From positions 1-64,000 of the forward strand of contig NZ_QAJK01000045.1 of NCBI RefSeq assembly GCF_003852515.1: a stretch of DNA of 64,000 nt, written 5' to 3'. The notes below the pieces were generated by a model that saw only the letters and a list, made by a program, of their open reading frames with translations, was not told where the DNA came from and ran no database searches. This document shows positions 1 through 8,735 of this stretch, piece after piece. The stretch's first letter is position 1; each line of letters begins with the position of its first letter. A program made the position numbers and the translations under genes. This DNA comes from Variovorax sp. KBW07. GTDB taxonomy: Bacteria > Pseudomonadota > Gammaproteobacteria > Burkholderiales > Burkholderiaceae_C.

Positions 1-181
1 CACGCGCCCTGAATGAACCCGTACCCGCTCCAAACAGCAGCACCAAGAACGCACCAAGAATCACTGAGACAGCTCAAGTACCGCCCTGTGCAGTTTTCAC
101 GCAGACTTCACACACAGCGCCATCGCTTCACAGACTGCCAGCAAACTGGCAAGCGCCTACAAAAACATCGGGGGAGCTTCC

Positions 182-3100
182 ATGCTTCAAGTTGCCAATC
201 GAAAACTCGCGTCCCTCAGCGACGTACTCTTCACCGGCCTGGGCCGCGTGCTCGGTTTTCTGCGTCCGGTAGCCCGCGGGCTCATCGGTTCCTGGCGTCC
301 CCCGGGTTGGCTGCGCATCTTCGGCGCCTTTCTTCTTTTCGGCCTCCAATGGCTCCAGCAGCGCCTTGCATGGGTCGTGCTGCTCGCACTGCTCGTGCTG
401 GCCGGCTGGTTCGTCAGCCCGCAGGTGCTCAAGTGGTGGCACGGCCTCACGCCCGACCGCGTCGAACCCATCGTTGCCACCGCGAAGCTCGAGCCGCCGC
501 AACGCACGCAGATCGAGAACGACAAAGGCCCGAACCCCGTCGTCATCAACTTCTCGGCCTCCGTGGCGCCCATCGCGCGCATCGGCCAGGAAGCGACGGG
601 CGTCAGCATCGAGCCTGCCATTGCCGGGCGCTGGTCGTGGAGCAGCCAGAAGAAGCTGGAGTTCCTGCCCGCGCAGGACTGGCCCGTGGGCCAGCCATAC
701 AAGGTGCAGCTCTCCAAGGACGCACTCGCGCCACACATCGAGATCGAGCAGCGCAAGTACGAATTCACCTCGCCCGAGTTCAGCGCGCGCATCGGTGGCG
801 CCGAGTTCTATCAAGACCCCGTTCAGGCCAACGTGCGGCGAGCCCTCTTCCAGGTGCGCTTCTCGCACCCCGTGAACACCGCCGAGTTCGAAAAGCGCCT
901 GGTGCTCACCTACGACCAGGCCTGCAGCACCTCGTTCTTCAGCGTGGGCAAGTGCGCCAGCGAGAAGTTCACGGTCAGCTACGACAAGCTGCGCCTTACC
1001 GCCACCGTGCAGTCGGAGCCGCTGCCCATTCCCGAGAAGACGCGCCCCGTGGTGCTCAGCCTCACGGCCGGCGCGGTCGCACAGAAGGGCGGCCCCGCGC
1101 AGCGCGGCGACGTGTCGCGTGCCGTCGATATTCCCGGCCTTTTCAGCCTCGACATCTCCAGCGTCGACCCGACCATCGTCACCGGCGAGAACGGTGAGCC
1201 CGAGCACGTGATGCACGTCACCGCCTCGATGCCGGTGCACGAGCGCGAAATGGCGCGCGTGGTGCAGGCCTGGCTGCTGCCGGTCACCGAAGACGCCAAG
1301 GGCGACCCCGAAGACAAGTTCGACTGGTCCAACGCGTCGTCGAAGATCACCGACGCCGTGCTGCGCCGCGCGAAAAAGATCAACCTGCAGCCCATCGCCA
1401 GCGAGCGCGAAGTGACCGAGATGGTGAGCTTCCGCATGCCCCAGGCCGAGGGCGGCCGCTACCTGCTGGTGCGCGTGGCCAAGGGCCTGAAGACACCGGG
1501 CGGCTACCAGCTCGGTGCCGCGCGGCAAGACGTGCTGCTGCTCAAGACCTTCGCGCCCGAACTCACCATCATGAGCCAGGGCTCGCTGCTCGCGCTGTCG
1601 GGCGAGCGCAAGCTGCCGATCCTGGTGCGCGACCTGCCGGGCATCCGCCTCGAAATCGGCCGCCTGCTGCCGCAGCAACTGCAGCACCTGGTCACGCAGA
1701 GCAACGGCGACTTCGCGCATCCGCAGTTCTTCGGCGGCCTGCAGTCGGACAACCTCGTCGACCGCTTCCAGAAAGACATTCCACTCAGCATTCCCGCCGG
1801 CAAGGCGCACTACGAAACCGTCGACTTCGCACAGTACCTGCGCAGCGACGTGGCCGACCGCCGCGGCGTGTTCCTGCTCAAGGTGCAGGGCTACGACCCC
1901 AAGGCCAAGAAGAAGCCCGAGGGCGATGGCACGCAGGGCCAGCCGGAGGACGAGCAGCAACAGGCAGAGTCGTCGTCAGGGGACGAAGAAGGCAACGCCG
2001 AAAGCGGCAACCCCGAAGACCAGCAAGACCAGCGCCTGGTGCTCGTCACCGACCTGGGCATCGTCGCCAAGAAGTCGCTCGACGGCACGCGCGACGTGTT
2101 CGTTCAGAGCATTGCCAACGGCCAGCCCGTGGGCGGTGCGCTGGTCGAGGTGTGGGGCCGCAACGGCATGATCATCGCGTCGCAATCCACCGACGCGACC
2201 GGTGCCGCCAAGCTGCCCAACCTTGCCGGCTACCAGCGCGAAAAGGCGCCGGTGGTGCTGGTGGTGCGCAAGGACGGCGACCTGAGCTTCCTGCCGTTCA
2301 ACCGCAGCGACCGCACGCTCGACATTTCGCGCTTCGACGTCGGCGGCCTGCGCGCGGCCGGCGTGCCGAACCAGATGACGGCCTACCTGTTCAGCGACCG
2401 CGGCATCTACCGCCCCGGCGACACGATGCACATCGCGATGATGGTCAAGGCCGGCAACTGGGGCACGTCGCTGCGCGACCTGCCGCTCGAAGCCGAGATC
2501 ATCGACGCGCGCGGCCTCAGCGTGCGCCGCGAGAAACTCAAGCTCGGCCCCGGCGGCGCGGCGGAAATTGCCCACGCCACGCAAGACACCTCGCCCACCG
2601 GCAACTACACCGTCAACCTCTACCTGCCGCGCGAATCGTCGCCTGGCACGCCGGAGGTGCAGGGCCTGCTCATCGGCAGCACGACAGTGAAGGTGCAGGA
2701 ATTCCTGCCCGACCGCACCAAGGTCGTCGCCAAGCTCAGCAGCGAAGTGGCCGAAGGCTGGGTCAAGCCCAAGGACCTGAAGGCGCTGATCGATGTGCAG
2801 AACCTGTTCGGCACGCCCGCGCCCGATCGCAAGGTCGAAGGCACGCTCACGCTGAGCCCCGGCTTCCCGGTGTTCCGCGCCCTCACCGACTACGCCTTCT
2901 TCGATCCGCAGCGCGCCACCGAGAAACAGGTCGACGACCTGGGCAGCGTGCAGACCAGCGCCGACGGCAAGGCCGAGTTCGACCTGCGCCTGTCGCGCTT
3001 CGACGCCGCCACCTACCAGGTGCACGTGCTCGCCAAGGCCTTCGAGCCCGAGGGCGGACGCAGCGTGTCGGCCGAGGCGCAGACGCTGGTCAGCGACATG

Positions 3101-6100
3101 CCCTATCTCGTGGGCGTGAAGGTCGACGGCGACACCAGCTACGTGACCAAGGGCGCCGCGCGCAATGCCACCGTGATCGCGATCGACCCGCAGGCGAAGA
3201 AGGCGGCCGTGGCCGACCTGAAGATCGAGCGTGTGGAGCGCAAGGTGCTGTCGGTGCTCATCAAGCAGGACAGCGGCCTGTACCGCTACGAGTCGCGCAA
3301 GAAGGAAGTCGTGCTCGACGAAAAACCCTTCGCCATTGCCGCGGCCGGCAACACCGTGGCGCTGAACACCAGCGCGCCCGGCAACTTTGCGTACGTGGTG
3401 CGCAACGCCGCCGGGCTGGAGCTGAACCGCGTGGAGTACAGCGTGGCGGGCAATGCCAACGTGTCGCGCTCGCTCGACCGCAATGCCGAGCTGCAGCTCA
3501 CGCTCGACCGCAAGGACTACGAGCCGGGGCAGGAGATCGAGGTGAGCATCCGTGCGCCGTATGTTGGCGCCGGCCTCATCACCATCGAGCGCGACAAGGT
3601 CTATGCCCACGCCTGGTTCAAGACCGACAAGACCGCCTCGGTGCAGAAGATCGTGCTGCCCAAGGACTTCGAGGGCACGGGCTACATCAACGTGCACTTC
3701 GTGCGCGACCCGGCCTCGGACGAGGTCTACATGAGCCCGCTGTCGTACGGCGTCATTCCCTTTGCCACCAGCCTGTCGAAGCGCACCGCCAACCTGCAAC
3801 TGACCAGCAGCGATCTGGTGAAGCCCGGCCAGACCGTGAAGATGAAGCTCACCAGTGACAAGCCCACGCGTGCCGTGCTGTTCGCGGTGGACGAGGGCAT
3901 TCTTCAGGTGGCGCGCTACAAGACGCCCGACCCGCTCAAGCACTTCTTCCAGAAGCGCGCGCTCGAAGTCGGCACCTTGCAGACGCTCGACCTGATCCTG
4001 CCCGAGTTCAAGAAACTCATGCAGGGCGCCGCGCCCGGCGGCGACGGCGAAGGCGAGCTCGGCAAGCACCTGAACCCGTTCAAGCGCAAGCGCGACAAGC
4101 CGGTGGCCTACTGGTCGGGCCTGGTCGACGTGAACGGCAGCCGCGAGTTCAGCTACACCGTGCCCGAAAGCTTCAACGGCAGCCTGCGCGTGATGGCCGT
4201 GGCCATCAACGACGAAACCACCGCCGCCAAGAGCACGCGCACCGTGGTGCGTGGCGACATGGTCATCTTGCCCAACGCACCGCTGGCCATGGCGCCCGGC
4301 GACACGGTCGAAGTGGGCGTGGGCCTGGCGAACAACATCGCGGGCTCGGGCAAGGAGGCTCCCATCGCGCTCACGCTCACCGCATCGGGCGGGCTCGAAG
4401 TGGTGGGCGACGCCACGCAGACGCTCAAGGTCAACGAGCGCGGCGAAGCCAGCACCAAGTTCAACGTGCGCGCCAAGCCGGGCGAGCAGGCGGTGCTGGG
4501 TTCTTCCGCGCTGGTGTTCACCTCGACGCACAAGACCTTCAGCGCGCGCCTGTCGACCGAAGTGAGCGTGCGGCCCGCATCGCCCTTCGTCACGCTGGTG
4601 CAGGCGGGCAGCTTCCAGCGTGCCGGCGAGCTGAGCAGCAAGGCCGACCTGTACCCGAACTTCCGCCAGAGCGACGTGGCCGTGTCGGCCGCGCCGTGGG
4701 CCTTCGCGACCGGCCTCATGCAGTACCTGGAGGCCTACCCGCACGGCTGTACCGAGCAGATCACCAGTCAGACCTTCCCGGCCGTGCTGCTGAGCAGCCG
4801 CCCCGAGCTGGTGAAGGAAATGGCGCGGGGCCGCACTGCCGAGCAGGGCCCGATGCCCGAGGCGCGCAAGACCTTCGAGCGCTACCTGGTGCAACTGCGC
4901 ACGCGGCAGACGGCCGATGGCGGCTTCTCGCTGTGGCCCGGCGCCGGCGCCGATGCCTTCGCCACGCTGTATGCGGTGCACCTGCTGGTCGAGGCCAAGG
5001 ACCACAAGCTGCCGGTGCCGCAAGACCTGCTGCAGAAGGCCAACACCTACCTGCAGGGCTGGCTCGGCAGCGGTGACACCACGCTCGACGGCTGGCGCCA
5101 GCGCACGCAGGCGGCCTACCTCTTGACGCGCCAGGGCATCATCGCGCCGGCCGCGCTGGCCAACCTGCGCGAAGCATGGCGAAACAAGCAGACCCAAGGC
5201 TGGAGCGACGACCTGGGCGCCGTGTACCTCGCCGCGAGCTACCAGCTCGTGAAGCAGGAGCAGGTGGCCGGCGAACTGCTCAACCCGGTGTGGTCCGACC
5301 TGCTCGCGCGCTCCGAGAAGAAGCAGCGCCGCAACGTGTGGGGCGCCTACTACGACCCGCTGGTGCACGACAGCATGACGCTGCACCTGGTGGGCCGCCA
5401 CTTCCCGTCGCGCCTGAAGACGCTCAAGCCGGCGGTGTGGGAAGGCATGGGCGCGATGGTGCGCGACGGCTGGTACAACAGCCTGTCGTCGGCCTCGATG
5501 CTGCTGGCGGTCGATGCGTACTTCGAAGCGGTGGCGCAGAACGCCGATGGCAAGCTCACGGCGCAAACCGTCAACGCGCAAGGCCAGGCCGCCGCGTTGG
5601 CCCTGGGTGCGGTGAACCCGATCACGCGCGCGGCGGTGCCGATGGGCACCGCCAAGCTCAAGCTCTCGAACGACAGCGACTTCAACCTGTACTACAGCTG
5701 GGCCGAGCAGGGCTTCGAGCGCAACGTGCCTGCCACGCCGGTGAACCAGGGCCTGGAAATCTTCCATGAAGTGCTCGACGCCAAGGGCAACCCGGTCACC
5801 AAAGCAAAGCTTGGCGAAGAGGTCACGGTGCGGGTGCGCGTGCGCAGCCTGGAGCGCGCGCAGCTGAACGACGTGGCGCTGGTCGACGTGCTGCCCGGTG
5901 GCCTGGAGCCGGTGCTGCAGGCCGTGGGCGACGACGAAGAAGCCAACGCCGATGCGCCGATCTGGAAGAAGCGCCTGGGCGGCGGTGGTTCGTGGAAGGT
6001 GCAGTACGCCGACATCCGCGAAGACCGCGTGGTGTTCTACGGCAGCGTCAACAAGGACCTGCTCGAAGTGACCTACAAGGCGCGTGCCACCAACGTGGGC

Positions 6101-6196
6101 GACTACGTGGTGCCGGCCGCGTACGGCGAGGCGATGTACGACCGGCGCGTGTATTCGCGCTCGGCCGGTGCGCGCTTCCAGGTGGTGGCGAATTGA
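182..6196 (+). CDS. Bacterial alpha-2-macroglobulin family protein, thioester type
   Basis: The 2004-residue protein matches bacterial alpha-2-macroglobulins, periplasmic protease traps that covalently bind attacking proteases. The thioester motif is intact: Cys1523-Thr-Glu-Gln1526 within a PHGCTEQ context, followed by an alpha-helical thioester domain (about 1500-1750) and a C-terminal receptor-like beta domain. The N-terminus has a hydrophobic span at about 62-78 and no lipobox, so it is probably anchored in the inner membrane by a transmembrane helix rather than lipidated like E. coli YfhM. An acidic, Gln/Glu/Ser-rich linker lies at about 575-618. A purine-rich GGGGAG precedes the ATG. The pbpC gene follows 70 bases later, the same pairing as in many proteobacteria, where both act in periplasmic wall defence and repair. 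Confidence 0.95.
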   Translation: MLQVANRKLASLSDVLFTGLGRVLGFLRPVARGLIGSWRPPGWLRIFGAFLLFGLQWLQQRLAWVVLLALLVLAGWFVSPQVLKWWHGLTPDRVEPIVATAKLEPPQRTQIENDKGPNPVVINFSASVAPIARIGQEATGVSIEPAIAGRWSWSSQKKLEFLPAQDWPVGQPYKVQLSKDALAPHIEIEQRKYEFTSPEFSARIGGAEFYQDPVQANVRRALFQVRFSHPVNTAEFEKRLVLTYDQACSTSFFSVGKCASEKFTVSYDKLRLTATVQSEPLPIPEKTRPVVLSLTAGAVAQKGGPAQRGDVSRAVDIPGLFSLDISSVDPTIVTGENGEPEHVMHVTASMPVHEREMARVVQAWLLPVTEDAKGDPEDKFDWSNASSKITDAVLRRAKKINLQPIASEREVTEMVSFRMPQAEGGRYLLVRVAKGLKTPGGYQLGAARQDVLLLKTFAPELTIMSQGSLLALSGERKLPILVRDLPGIRLEIGRLLPQQLQHLVTQSNGDFAHPQFFGGLQSDNLVDRFQKDIPLSIPAGKAHYETVDFAQYLRSDVADRRGVFLLKVQGYDPKAKKKPEGDGTQGQPEDEQQQAESSSGDEEGNAESGNPEDQQDQRLVLVTDLGIVAKKSLDGTRDVFVQSIANGQPVGGALVEVWGRNGMIIASQSTDATGAAKLPNLAGYQREKAPVVLVVRKDGDLSFLPFNRSDRTLDISRFDVGGLRAAGVPNQMTAYLFSDRGIYRPGDTMHIAMMVKAGNWGTSLRDLPLEAEIIDARGLSVRREKLKLGPGGAAEIAHATQDTSPTGNYTVNLYLPRESSPGTPEVQGLLIGSTTVKVQEFLPDRTKVVAKLSSEVAEGWVKPKDLKALIDVQNLFGTPAPDRKVEGTLTLSPGFPVFRALTDYAFFDPQRATEKQVDDLGSVQTSADGKAEFDLRLSRFDAATYQVHVLAKAFEPEGGRSVSAEAQTLVSDMPYLVGVKVDGDTSYVTKGAARNATVIAIDPQAKKAAVADLKIERVERKVLSVLIKQDSGLYRYESRKKEVVLDEKPFAIAAAGNTVALNTSAPGNFAYVVRNAAGLELNRVEYSVAGNANVSRSLDRNAELQLTLDRKDYEPGQEIEVSIRAPYVGAGLITIERDKVYAHAWFKTDKTASVQKIVLPKDFEGTGYINVHFVRDPASDEVYMSPLSYGVIPFATSLSKRTANLQLTSSDLVKPGQTVKMKLTSDKPTRAVLFAVDEGILQVARYKTPDPLKHFFQKRALEVGTLQTLDLILPEFKKLMQGAAPGGDGEGELGKHLNPFKRKRDKPVAYWSGLVDVNGSREFSYTVPESFNGSLRVMAVAINDETTAAKSTRTVVRGDMVILPNAPLAMAPGDTVEVGVGLANNIAGSGKEAPIALTLTASGGLEVVGDATQTLKVNERGEASTKFNVRAKPGEQAVLGSSALVFTSTHKTFSARLSTEVSVRPASPFVTLVQAGSFQRAGELSSKADLYPNFRQSDVAVSAAPWAFATGLMQYLEAYPHGCTEQITSQTFPAVLLSSRPELVKEMARGRTAEQGPMPEARKTFERYLVQLRTRQTADGGFSLWPGAGADAFATLYAVHLLVEAKDHKLPVPQDLLQKANTYLQGWLGSGDTTLDGWRQRTQAAYLLTRQGIIAPAALANLREAWRNKQTQGWSDDLGAVYLAASYQLVKQEQVAGELLNPVWSDLLARSEKKQRRNVWGAYYDPLVHDSMTLHLVGRHFPSRLKTLKPAVWEGMGAMVRDGWYNSLSSASMLLAVDAYFEAVAQNADGKLTAQTVNAQGQAAALALGAVNPITRAAVPMGTAKLKLSNDSDFNLYYSWAEQGFERNVPATPVNQGLEIFHEVLDAKGNPVTKAKLGEEVTVRVRVRSLERAQLNDVALVDVLPGGLEPVLQAVGDDEEANADAPIWKKRLGGGGSWKVQYADIREDRVVFYGSVNKDLLEVTYKARATNVGDYVVPAAYGEAMYDRRVYSRSAGARFQVVAN

Positions 6197-6218
6197 TTGC
6201 GACGAGCCCCGTCTTGTC

Positions 6219-6255
6219 CCCTCTCCCGCTTGCGGGAGAGGGTTAGGGTGAGGGC
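6219..6255 (+). repeat. REP-like palindromic element, copy 1
   Basis: A 37-base element with an inner palindrome (CCCTCTCCCGC / GCGGGAGAGGG) followed by a TTAGGGTGAGGGC tail. It lies in the gap between the macroglobulin stop codon and the pbpC start. Its reverse complement recurs at 6296-6332 with 35 of 37 bases identical, so the two copies form an inverted BIME-like pair. Elements of this type are scattered in many proteobacterial genomes. Confidence 0.8.
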
Positions 6256-6266
6256 TCGGCTTCACC

Positions 6267-8660
6267 ATGACCACGCCGCTTGATTCATCGCCGCCGCCCT
6301 CACCCCAACCCTCTCCCGCTAGCGGGAGAGGGAGCAAGAAAGAGGGAGGGAGCAAGAGAAGCAGAGCGAAGAAGACGCTGGTCGCCTTCGCGCTCATCGC
6401 GCTGCTGCTCACGCTCCTGCGCTTCTGGCCCCACGCGCCCCTCAACGAAACCATCGGCAGTTCGCGCGCCGTCTACGCGCAGGGCGGCGAACTGCTGCGC
6501 CTTACGCTCGCGGGCGACGAGCAATACCGCCTGTGGGTGCCGCTCGATCGCATCTCGCCCACGCTGGTCGACGCGGTTCTGCTGTACGAAGACCGACGCT
6601 TCTACGCGCACCCCGGCGTCAACCCCGCCGCGCTGGTGCGCAGCGCGTGGCGCATTGCCAGCGGTGAACGCAGGCAGGGCGGCTCTACGCTCACCATGCA
6701 GCTCGCACGGCGCGTCTACGGCATCGACAGCCGCACGGCCATGGGCAAGATCGCGCAGATCGGCGCGGCCCTGTGGCTGGAGGCACGCTTCAGCAAGCGC
6801 GAAATTCTCGAGGCGTACCTCAACACCGCACCCTACGGCGGCAACATCGAAGGCGTGCAGGCCGCGAGCCTCATCTATTTCCGCAAGGACGCCGCCAAGC
6901 TCAGCCTGCCCGAAGCGCTGACGCTCGCGGTCATTCCGCAGAACCCCATCAAGCGCATTGCCGAGCGCGGCCGCAATGCCGAGCTGCAATCGGCGCGCGA
7001 ACGCCTGTGGGCGCTGTGGGCCGAGCGCGACCCGACCGCGAAGCAGCACGCGCCCGATGCGCAGCTCGCGCTGTCGGCGCAGTCGCGCGGCAGCCTGCCG
7101 TTTCTTGCGCCGCACGCCACCGACATGCTGCTCGCGCAGGAGCGCGGCGTGCAAGAGATAAGAACCACGCTCGACCTGCGCATGCAGGCCACGCTCGAAC
7201 GCGTCATGGGCCAGTACCTGCGCACGCATGCCGACGTGGGCATGACCAACGCGAGCGCGCTGTTGCTCGACGCCTCGACCATGCAGGTGCGCGCGATGAT
7301 CGGTTCGGCCGACTGGCACAACGACGCCATCGCGGGCCAGGTCAACGGCACGCAGGCCAAGCGCTCGCCCGGCTCCACGCTCAAGCCCTTCATCTACGCG
7401 CTCGCGCTCGACCAGGGACTGCTGCACCCCAAGACCATGCTGAAGGACGCGCCGACTTCCTTCGGCCCCTACACGCCGGAGAATTTCGACCACCGCTTCG
7501 CGGGGCCGCTGCCCGCGCAGGAAGCGCTGATCCGCAGCCGCAACATTCCGGCCGTGGCCGTGGCGGCCAAGCTGTCGAAGCCCGGCCTCTACGACTTCAT
7601 GCGGCTCGCGGGCGTGCAGAAGCTGCAGAGCGAATCGCACTACGGCCTGGCGCTGGTGCTGGGCGGCGGCGAGGTCACGCCCGAAGAACTCGCGGGCCTG
7701 TATGCCACGCTGGCCAACGGCGGCATTTCGCAGCCGTTGCGCTACACGCAGCCCGCGCCCGACGAGCGCCCCTCGCAGCCGCTGCGCCTGCTGAGCGAAG
7801 AGGCGTCGTTCATCACGCTCGACATGCTGCGCCACACACCGCGCCCCGACACCACCCTGCCCGCGCGCCCCGCCGTCGCATGGAAGACGGGCACCTCTTG
7901 GGGCTTTCGCGATGCATGGACGGCGGGCGTGTTCGGCCGCCACGTGCTGGTGGTGTGGGTCGGCAATTTCGATGGCACCAGCAACCCCGCGCTGGTGGGC
8001 GTCGACGCGGCCGCGCCGCTGTTCCTGCGCATGGTCGATGCGCTGCGCGCCGAGCGGCTCGACCCCGGCGAAGTCGCGACGCGGCAGCCGCCCGACCTGC
8101 GCCAGGTGGAGGTCTGCGCCGCCACCGGCGGCCTGCCCGATGCGCTGTGCCCGGTGCGCACCAGCACGTGGTTCATCGCCGGCAAGTCGCCGATCCAGGT
8201 CAGCAACCTGCACCGCGCCGTGTGGGTCGACGAGACCACCGGCAAGGTGGTCTGCGGCCCGCAGCTGAATGCACGCCAGCAGGTGGTCGAGCAGTGGGGC
8301 AGCGACATGCGCCGCCTGTTCCGCCAGGCCGGCCTGCCACGCGCGAGCGCGCCGGCCGATGGCTGCGAGAACGGCAATGCCACCGAGGGCGCGCCGCTCA
8401 TCACTTCGCCGTTGCGCGGCGTGCGCCACACGCTGCGCGTGAAGAAACCCGAGCCGCTGGTGCTGCGCGCCGAAGCTGCGGCGGGCACGCAGACGGTCTA
8501 CTGGTTCGCCGACGACGCGCTGATCGGCCGCGCCGCGCCCGGCGAAGGCATCACGTGGATGCCCGGCATGGCGGAGTCGGGCCGGCGCTACGTGCTGCGC
8601 GCGGTCGATGACCAGGGCCGCGCCGAGTCGCGCGAAGTGACCGTCGACATCGCACCATGA
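6267..8660 (+). CDS. pbpC: Penicillin-binding protein 1C
   Basis: A 797-residue bifunctional peptidoglycan synthase of the PBP1C type. After a membrane helix (about 37-52) comes a GT51 glycosyltransferase domain with catalytic Glu108 in YEDRRF and the QGGSTLTMQ motif. The transpeptidase domain has Ser370-Thr-Leu-Lys373, Ser424-Arg-Asn426 and Lys540-Thr-Gly. A C-terminal BiPBP_C-like beta domain (about 700-797) is typical of PBP1C. The protein would polymerise glycan in the periplasm; E. coli PBP1C transpeptidase activity is known to be weak. Residues about 10-22 (Pro/Ser-rich, ending SGRG) are encoded by a REP-like repeat. No good alternative start exists downstream of the repeat, so it appears to be translated. 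The gene probably shares a transcript with the upstream macroglobulin. Confidence 0.96.
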   Translation: MTTPLDSSPPPSPQPSPASGRGSKKEGGSKRSRAKKTLVAFALIALLLTLLRFWPHAPLNETIGSSRAVYAQGGELLRLTLAGDEQYRLWVPLDRISPTLVDAVLLYEDRRFYAHPGVNPAALVRSAWRIASGERRQGGSTLTMQLARRVYGIDSRTAMGKIAQIGAALWLEARFSKREILEAYLNTAPYGGNIEGVQAASLIYFRKDAAKLSLPEALTLAVIPQNPIKRIAERGRNAELQSARERLWALWAERDPTAKQHAPDAQLALSAQSRGSLPFLAPHATDMLLAQERGVQEIRTTLDLRMQATLERVMGQYLRTHADVGMTNASALLLDASTMQVRAMIGSADWHNDAIAGQVNGTQAKRSPGSTLKPFIYALALDQGLLHPKTMLKDAPTSFGPYTPENFDHRFAGPLPAQEALIRSRNIPAVAVAAKLSKPGLYDFMRLAGVQKLQSESHYGLALVLGGGEVTPEELAGLYATLANGGISQPLRYTQPAPDERPSQPLRLLSEEASFITLDMLRHTPRPDTTLPARPAVAWKTGTSWGFRDAWTAGVFGRHVLVVWVGNFDGTSNPALVGVDAAAPLFLRMVDALRAERLDPGEVATRQPPDLRQVEVCAATGGLPDALCPVRTSTWFIAGKSPIQVSNLHRAVWVDETTGKVVCGPQLNARQQVVEQWGSDMRRLFRQAGLPRASAPADGCENGNATEGAPLITSPLRGVRHTLRVKKPEPLVLRAEAAAGTQTVYWFADDALIGRAAPGEGITWMPGMAESGRRYVLRAVDDQGRAESREVTVDIAP
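6296..6332 (-). repeat. REP-like palindromic element, copy 2, inside pbpC
   Basis: Inverted partner of the 6219-6255 element, with two mismatches in 37 bases. It lies wholly within the pbpC reading frame, where it encodes a Pro/Ser-rich stretch of the cytoplasmic N-terminal tail before the membrane helix. Confidence 0.8.
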
Positions 8661-8669
8661 CTTGAACGG

Positions 8670-8687
8670 ATGTCACGGCGGCGTCAC
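8670..8687 (+). promoter_or_regulatory. Possible Pho box (two 7-bp direct repeats, 11-bp period)
   Basis: ATGTCAC and GCGTCAC occur 11 bases apart upstream of the phytase-like gene, resembling the CTGTCAT-N4-CTGTCAT layout bound by PhoB. A third GTCAC at 8702 is out of phase. The spacer is GC-rich, unlike the classical AT-rich spacer, so this is suggestive only. Confidence 0.3.
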
Positions 8688-8735
8688 GCCCTCCGGGCAT
8701 GGTCACGCGTTTTGTACTTGAAGACTTTCTCGCTC

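Noticed and set aside
1976-6454. Very long minus-strand open frame (about 1490 codons) antisense to the macroglobulin gene
   Set aside because: His/Arg/Ala/Val-rich composition typical of antisense frames in high-G+C genes, no domain resemblance, and the plus strand has a clear family match.
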